Shown here: piece by piece, positions 57,686-64,000 of the stretch | How positions within the stretch are numbered: position 1 is the stretch's first letter | How the letters are laid out: each line of letters begins with the position of its first letter | From: Beroe ovata | Lineage: Eukaryota > Ctenophora > Nuda > Beroida > Beroidae | Assembly (NCBI GenBank): GCA_946803715.1 | Contig: CAMPET010000102.1 | Coordinates: 177,890 to 241,889, forward strand | Direction: 5' to 3' | DNA length: 64,000 nucleotides | The notes under the pieces: generated by a model | Told to the model about the DNA's origin: nothing | Database searches by the model: none | Seen by the model: only the letters and a program-made list of their open reading frames with translations | Made by a program: the position numbers and the translations under genes

Positions 57686-58522
57686 NGGCGACAAAAAACC
57701 ACAAAACTTTATTCCATCGCGCGATCGTTTTAAAAAATTCCTCGCTCGACCGTTGGTCAATCCCTCTCCTCAATACTCATTTATCTCACTCAAAATTGGA
57801 CTTGTTTGTAATAAATCACACATAAATAATTTGTGTCTTCTTCTTCGCAAATTTCTCTTCGACAACTCGGTATTTTTAAAAAACTTTTTATCAGATATGC
57901 ATCGTCACATTATCTTTACCGCATTGTAAAACTACAGGCCCTCGATGTAACTTAATCATTCATAGATATGACGACGAGCTATTTCCGTGTTTATGTGCGC
58001 AGTTTATTTAACCTAACTTATGTCGTGCATTTCAAAAACACACAAATCGTAAACTTTCCTCCCGAGGGCCATGTCTCTAAATCCTTCCGTCCGTGTTTTG
58101 GCTCGAGCCACCCATCATCTTTGTAAAAGCAGTATCGCAAGCACCGAGCTATTTGCATTGTTATTGCTGGTCCACCAATCAGGAAGCCGGATTACTGTCA
58201 CGTGACGTGTTTTCCATTAAAGACTGTGCATAGCACGGTGACAAAGAAATCTTTGACAAGAGGAGAAGAGCTCTCTTTCTTTATTAGTGCTCTGTGCCAG
58301 GTGTGTATGTGTAAAATTCGGTATACTTTTTCCTTTGAGATTTATATTTTCATGCAATTGAGGATAATTTGTACTCATCGAAGCAAATATTGAGAAGATA
58401 TTTCGTTCACTAATTTTCGTTGATGTAGTTTTTGTGTACAGTTTTGTCACGGAAACCAACTGGAATATGCTTGATATGCTCAAAGTACAGGTAATGTGAA
58501 AATGGCCACTTTGTTACATACA

Positions 58523-58582
58523 GTGTGTGTGTGTGTGTATGTATGTGTGTGTGTGTGTGTGTGTGTCTGTGTGTCTGTGTGT
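58523..58582. repeat. (GT)n microsatellite
   Basis: (GT)n with GTAT and GTCT interruptions. Confidence 0.95.
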
Positions 58583-59169
58583 AAAGTGCATTTGCGGCAT
58601 TTTAACAAGCACTTCTCGTCCATAGTTCAGGACTATAGATATAGCTATATTATTATGTCTCGACTCTTGACTGTGATATATTATTTTTGCTGCTTCCACT
58701 ACCTTTGACCACTACCGTTACTACCGTTGTGTTTTCTCACGACAATTGTACCGTTTCTCTGTTTCTGTATTAATTACTTAAGATTGCCTTTCCCAGCTTT
58801 GTATCATTTTGTCGCTGCTGCTACTCTTTCGCACTTTGTATCTGTTTTTTCGTCTCTTGAGGAAAAACAGAGTATCTTTCAACGCAGGTAAGATAAATCA
58901 CTCGCTCAAAACTTCAGTTATAACACGGAAAAAAGTGAATCGGTTTCGCTTCCATCTATCCTCAAATACATGAGTCGTGACTGCATAATATCGCAAACAA
59001 CTCCCACTAGCTCTCATCTGTAGCCGGCTTTTCGTAAATTCGATGCGGTTTTTTCTACTTTACCACTTTACAATAGCTCGTAGATATGAGGTTTTTAAAC
59101 AAGCACTATCTTCGTAAGTAAGATCAAAAGCTCACCTCTCATCATAGATCATATGGTAGATAAATATAG

Positions 59170-59307
59170 TCTTTATTCATGAGGTTGAGGAGTGGATGGC
59201 AGAATTATCAGTCGAGGGCGAAGCCCGAGCTGATAATTGGAGTTGAATCCGAGACCGAAGGTCGAGGATTTAACGAGCCATCCACTCCGAAACCGAATTA
59301 ATAAAGA
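59170..59307. mobile_element. 138-bp palindromic element with two internal hairpins
   Basis: The outer ends TCTTTATT and AATAAAGA pair, and a 12-bp stem GGAGTGGATGGC/GCCATCCACTCC (59189-59200 and 59277-59288) encloses two hairpins. Hairpin 1 pairs AATTATCAG (59203-59211) with CTGATAATT (59230-59238), and TCGAGGGC with GCCCGAG, around a GAA loop. Hairpin 2 pairs GACC with GGTC and AATCC with GGATT, again around GAA (59257-59259). No target duplication is obvious. It could be a MITE or the DNA copy of a structured RNA. Confidence 0.7.
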
Positions 59308-60643
59308 ATATTTTACAACGTCCACGAATTATACGTTAATTGCTTGTTACCAGTTTCGGTTAGCTTCATCCCATTATACAGAACTACTCACTTTAGCATT
59401 CCCATGCTTGACCGCTAATGAAATTAATTTGGAGAACTTTTTGTGCCAGCAGGAATGCGGCACCGACTGGGACAGTTTCAACCGCACGCACGTGTATAGG
59501 AAAGGCGGCATTGTGAAACCAAAGCAACAACATTTAGCTGGCTACTAATGTTGGAGTGCGCTATCGACCGGAAAGAGATAGTATCTATGATCTTCTATTT
59601 TTGGTGTAGCCGACACGTTGAAGTTAATTGCGGTATTGTTTCGATCTAATTTCCGTGTTTTTCCGTGGGATTTTCCGGATTCAAGCTAATTCTCGAAACT
59701 CTGGATTCTCTTTTGTTTACACTGCCAAATCTCGACACTGCCAACACTGCCATGTCTTCTTCAGCTGCTTCGTTTAAGTTTGTGGAGAGATCCCGCTCAA
59801 CCGTTGTAGCTGAATCAGTTTTTCCTCCATTTTTTACTGTTGTGCAATTCTCTCTTCAATTTTTTTCATTGTTCATTTTATAGTATACTGATGGATTATT
59901 GTATAGTATACAGATGAATAATCACTCTATAACCATGTTTATTGTACACTATATGGATGAATAATCATCATCATTGATCAATTATTGATCACCATACACA
60001 ACGATAATTCCTGTTCATGACGGGTGATAGTGTAATTTTCGGCAGCATTATTCGGATAAAAGTTGTAAAATGTGGATTTAAGCATATTGTTGAATTTAAT
60101 TCAATTATGATCGTACAAAGAGAAATGAGCATTGAGCACCGTTTGATTTTTTTAAAATGGGAAAAACCGGTTCAGGTTCTTTTTCAGAACCTCTGTAATA
60201 CAAAATTAACTCATTATTCAGCAGTTGGGAGGAGTTATTTCTCCTCTATAATCGTTTTTTATTTTCGTTTTTGATACCTACTCGAGTAGGCAGGTACCCC
60301 TTAACCGAATGGTCCTTATTTCTTGGCCGATAGCCACAATAGAATGCTCACTCAGTATCTACTATTGGTCAAGGCCTTATTAAATCGAGTAATAATAAAA
60401 TCAACCACTTATGATGAATTCATGCTATTTCAGTTTTAATCTATAAATCGTTTGGGTTATATTTCATTGCGGTTTGGAATTTGTTGAGTAACGTTTATTG
60501 GCTTTATAATCTGACCCTTGCTTTCAAGTACTATAACTATGAATTGTGGTCTCCCTTGATAAAATATTACGCGTATCTTCATGCTAACTATCATACAGCT
60601 TCCAGAGTTGTGATTAATTTACAACACACGCACGGACAGTCGA

Positions 60644-60648
<5 letters not shown>

Positions 60649-60694
<46 letters not shown>

Positions 60695-60714
60695 NACACA
60701 CACACACACACACA
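60649..60714. repeat. (CA)n microsatellite with a single N
   Basis: Almost pure (CA)n with N at 60695. Confidence 0.95.
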
Positions 60715-61685
60715 TGCATACACTCATACATAGAGTTCTGAAGTTGCCTCCTACTGCCTACACAGACCTTGTGAGTTGTGTTCACAAACTCTCGCGACCA
60801 TTCGTGTTTCTGTGTATTAGCTGTTGCTGGTCATGTTGTGTGTGTGTGTACTGTGTGTGTGTGTATGTGTGTGTATGTGTGTGTGTGCAGTTCATAATTC
60901 TTATTGGCATGATGATTGCACCATGATTCATTGTACTTGACTGATAGGTTGTATATTCTCAACTTCTGATTCTATGTTGTCCGATATCCTATTTTTCGCG
61001 TGACATGACACATTTGTTCTATCGGTCATTCGCGCTGTCATTGCTTGTACTTTCACTGATATCTAGATCTGGAGTCTGGACCCCAACTAGTCTTGACGTC
61101 TTATTCAGAGAGTTCGGTATTTCTCCGTCGCCCGATATATCTACTTATCGACAATCGCGATTTCCCCCATTATTAGGCTACTTCTACTCCCAGGTTGCTC
61201 TACTCCTTATTATCACTTCCAACAGTATATTTCTATCCCGTTCCCTCATTTTATCAATGATAAAACTATAACTCCCTCTACTTATTATATTGTTAACTCT
61301 CTCGTATTATGCAGAATGCAGATCATATTATTTATAGCATACACCTCTCCATATATCATCTTTCTTTCGGCAGTCTTATTGGCATATTTCCCCTTTAGTC
61401 TTTCAGTCACATCATTTCTCCTAATCATAGCCTTCGCGTCTCCCCACCCAACTCGTCTCTATTTCTGAATAGTGAATTCTAACATCTCAACCCTTTGCTT
61501 GCCCCTATCCCTCTATCTCAGTGTTTTCTCTTCACTGTTTTTCGTGCATTATTCTCCTCTTTCTAAGGTTTCTGAAATTTCCTCTTCCTAACCCCTCCTA
61601 TCAATCTCTATTTCTCTCGACATCAAAACCGGAGCTTTCCATTCTCTATTTCACTCTCTCTCTTTCTCGACAGTCCCTCCCTGCG

Positions 61686-63783
61686 ATGCCCGATTACTCC
61701 TCGAATCGGAACAGTAAAGAACCCGTCGCTACCATCAAGATGAAAACACGAACCACCACGCTCCTCAACAAGACGTGCAGCAAGGATCAGAGCACCGGGA
61801 AAGTTAATCTCAACAAGTACTTCGGAACAGGTAGGGGTTTGGTGACAGGTAGAGGATTGGTGGCAGGTATGGGGCTTGGTGAAAGGTAGGGGCTTGGTGA
61901 CAGGAAGGGGTTTTGGGACAGGTAGCGAATTGGTGACAGGTAGGGAATTGGGGACAGGTAGGGTCTTTTGGGACAGGTAGAGAATTGGGGACAGGTATAA
62001 GTAGGGGCTTGGTGACAGGTAGAGAATTGGTGACAGGAAGGGGTTTCGGGACAGATAGATAATTGGTGACAGGTAGGGGCTTGGTGACAGGTAGGGGCTT
62101 TTGGGACGAGCAGCGGTTGTCACTTTATTAGGAGTTAGGACCTACTTGTGCCTAAAGGGCTTGTACCTGAGGGGCGTTTAGCAATTAGCATGAGGCCTTC
62201 TTACCGTTCAATGATCATAAGCAAACGCTGATCTAGATCATAACCTTTTCCGAGATTTATACTGGACATTAGTTTATTACAGTTAAATTTTAGTTAAAAC
62301 TATGGTTCTACAAGTAACTATTCCCTCAGATTCGAACGTTAGTCTGACGGATAGCATCAACTCTACACTACGACTCACTGCCTCGGCCCACGGGCCTAAA
62401 CACGGTAGTGCCTTCCTGCAGGCTCTTTCAGAATCACAGGTAATACTATTGGATGTAAAATATCGCGGCAAAACTTTTGTCATATAATTCGGGCTCTTGG
62501 CTCGGATTATGTCTCTATCCATGATGATTAACCGAGATGTTATGTGTTTTTAATTGTTTTTAATTGGTTTTCAGAGAACGGATGCTGAGTTTTGGACACT
62601 TCGTAGCCGTCAACAAGGGTATGTTGTTATTGTTGTTATTCTTATTGTTGTTATTGTACACTTCTCACTCTCCCCCTCCTACCCCAGTGGGGCACAATTC
62701 GTACCCAAACACAGAGATCATATACTATATTATAATAGAGTGAACTGTGAATTTATCCCTCTGTGATTAGTAGCATCCCTTTCTCTATGACTCTGTTCTC
62801 AGATGTAGGAATTCCCAAACATCTAGTACGAATGATTCTGGACTACTCCCAGTACTCTCGCCCAAGGTAGTTTTCATTGATCAAATTTAGCGTTGTTTTA
62901 TGCTCGTGATTAGTGGGTGGAAATGGGCGATAAGTTGCGGGCTATAAACGCCCTCACGGCCTTAAATCGGCCTCAATGGAGCCTGTTATATACGGACATA
63001 TGGCTACTCTTACTCTGTGACTAAAGTACTTCAAAATTAACAACTTTATTTACAACTATAATTACAACTATCAAAATTAACAAATTTATTTACAACTTTA
63101 TTTACAACTATAATTCCAACTAGGTATCAAGAATTTAGAATTCTCATGCGACTGCTACAAAACACCCCACTACTCCAACTCAAATGTAACTAGGTGCTCT
63201 TCCCGCAGAGTGCACGGCGCAGTTACGAGTTTAACGGCGGTGAATTCGACGCTGACGTCACTATCGTGGACCCGGACCTTGTCCTCGACCAGAGCTCGGA
63301 ACTCATGCTCGAGTACCCTGTCCCGCTCCAGATCCCACCCGCTAAAATGGAGGGGGAGTTGGTGGTCGGAGGAGTGGGGGGAGTGGTGGGAGGAGGGAGT
63401 GGGGGGAGTAGGCGGATACATCGCTCGTCCAGTAATAATTCCACCCCGCCTGTCCCACCTGCTGATGTGTTGAGTAGGCGACAACTCAAACTCATAGGTG
63501 CGTTTAGTTTCATTCGTGCTAACTTGGGTTTGAGTTGAGAAAACGTCTCAAGTACAAAGCGTGGTCTTTGTTAAGAGATGTTGATTCCAATAATTTTGAA
63601 TTTTTACGAATTCGATTCTCGACAAACTTGTTCATAAAAGTTCAAAATTATTTATTCGGTCGGTTGAAATTAGTGAAAACTCCACACACACGCAGGTACG
63701 ACTGCTGATCCCGGCAATAGTAGTATTACAACATCACCATACCAACATCAACCAGTTGATAGCGCCCTCTCTAAAATAGTGAC
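61686..63783 (+). CDS. Unrecognised low-complexity protein, 5' part, six exons, runs off the window
   Basis: Exons: 61686-61830, 62330-62439, 62575-62618, 62803-62866, 63209-63497, 63696-63783. The exons join in frame through GT-AG introns for 246 codons plus two bases, and the last donor (GTGAGT) points to further exons beyond 64000. The protein begins MPDYSSNRNSKEPVATIKMK with a basic Thr/Lys segment (MKTRTTTLLNKTCSKDQS). Ser/Thr-rich stretches follow. Exon 5 has an acidic region (EFDADVTIVDPDLVLDQSSE), a proline-rich stretch (EYPVPLQIPPAKMEG), a Gly/Val run and a basic Ser-rich patch (SRRIHRSSSNNSTPP). No known domain is visible. The first exon is also open upstream of the Met to an acceptor at 61673, so the ATG may be internal and earlier exons may exist. 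Function unknown; mostly disordered by composition. Confidence 0.6.
61821..62112 (+). repeat. GGTGACAGGTAGGGGCTT minisatellite at an exon donor
   Basis: About 14 imperfect units of 18-22 bases with core GACAGGTAGGG or GACAGGTAGAGAATT. The array starts at the exon donor of the right-end gene (GGAACAG|GTAGGG) and fills the start of the intron. Confidence 0.9.
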
Positions 63784-63835
63784 GTGAGTACATACATACA
63801 CGACCAAATAAGCCACGTGACCACGGAGCAATTAC

Positions 63836-64000
63836 CCTCAAATAAACCCAACTCTGAAACAAACCCCAATTCTCAAATAAACCCTTACTAATAATAACCC
63901 TTACTAAATAAACCCTTACTAATAAACCCTTACTAATAAACACAAACTCTAAAATAAACCCCAATACTCAAATAAACCCTTACTATAAGCACTTACTAAT
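63836..64000 (+). repeat. AATAAACCCTTACT degenerate tandem repeat at the window edge
   Basis: Units of 14-19 bases with core AAATAAACCC followed by TTACTAAT or AACTCT, continuing past the window end, in the intron after the last visible exon. Confidence 0.85.

Larger units (their letters stand above)
56827..61685. other. Intergenic region between CCT3 and the right-end gene
   Basis: No supported gene. The first few hundred bases should include the CCT3 3' UTR. Features: N at 57434 and 57686, a GCACATTAAT tandem at 57624-57685, GT tracts at 58523-58582 and 60838-60888, a CA tract at 60649-60714 with an N, and a structured inverted-repeat element at 59170-59307. Frames at 59237-59548 and 61005-61271 (+) show no domain and no clear exon structure. 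Confidence 0.5.

Noticed and set aside
61623-62123. 166-codon minus-strand repeat frame (YLSPSPYLSP type)
   Set aside because: It is a translation of the splice-donor minisatellite and overlaps a supported exon on the plus strand.

Overview
The window is a piece of an animal nuclear genome. All the multi-exon genes have GT-AG introns, intergenic DNA is AT-rich, there are many (CA)n/(GT)n microsatellites, and the genes are metazoan: a CDK5 activator, a class A GPCR, an RMDN-family protein, a mitochondrial MICU protein and chaperonin subunit CCT3. The long spacing, microsatellites and dense introns suggest an invertebrate. I cannot place it to phylum. Single N characters, often inside microsatellites, mark scaffold joins.

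Layout. 1-3513 is intergenic. 3514-13525 (+) holds a 14-exon CDK5 activator (p35-like) gene; its exon phases join without conflict into 612 codons, with an MG myristoylation-type start and a C-terminal p35 activation domain. 16911-17726 (-) is an unrecognised basic intronless ORF. 20062-24081 (-) is an unrecognised 8-exon gene (209 aa); its fourth intron contains an intronless, membrane-anchored sulfotransferase-like ORF on the same strand (21735-23036). 27030-32005 (-) is an 8-exon class A GPCR (369 aa); its second intron contains an intronless papain-family protease with an Asp-rich and Cys-rich tail on the opposite strand (30025-31440). 32006-40818 is gene-poor, with microsatellites and a 27-bp inverted repeat. 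40819-44589 (-) is an 11-exon RMDN-family gene (400 aa).

46291-48889 (-) is a 9-exon MICU-family gene (406 aa), and 49874-52470 is a second copy of it. The N joins and an exact 192-bp overlap between 48872-49063 and 52531-52722 make it likely that the second copy is a redundant haplotype placed in line by the assembler, not a true tandem duplicate. 52819-53271 carries short foldback transposons with 9-bp target-site duplications. 53951-56826 (+) is a complete 10-exon CCT3 gene (551 aa). 61686 to beyond the right end (+) is the 5' part of an unrecognised gene whose first intron opens with a minisatellite made of splice-donor-like units.

The genes are ordinary cell-biology genes with no sign of an operon or a shared pathway. 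The most interesting points are structural: two intronless genes nested in introns, a phase-neutral exon that would put a hydrophobic segment into a CDK5 activator, foldback elements with target duplications, a 40-bp perfect palindrome at a splice acceptor, and the probable false duplication of MICU. Exon calls are by eye from reading frame, splice sites and phase. Start and end exons are the least certain, and no transcript evidence was available.
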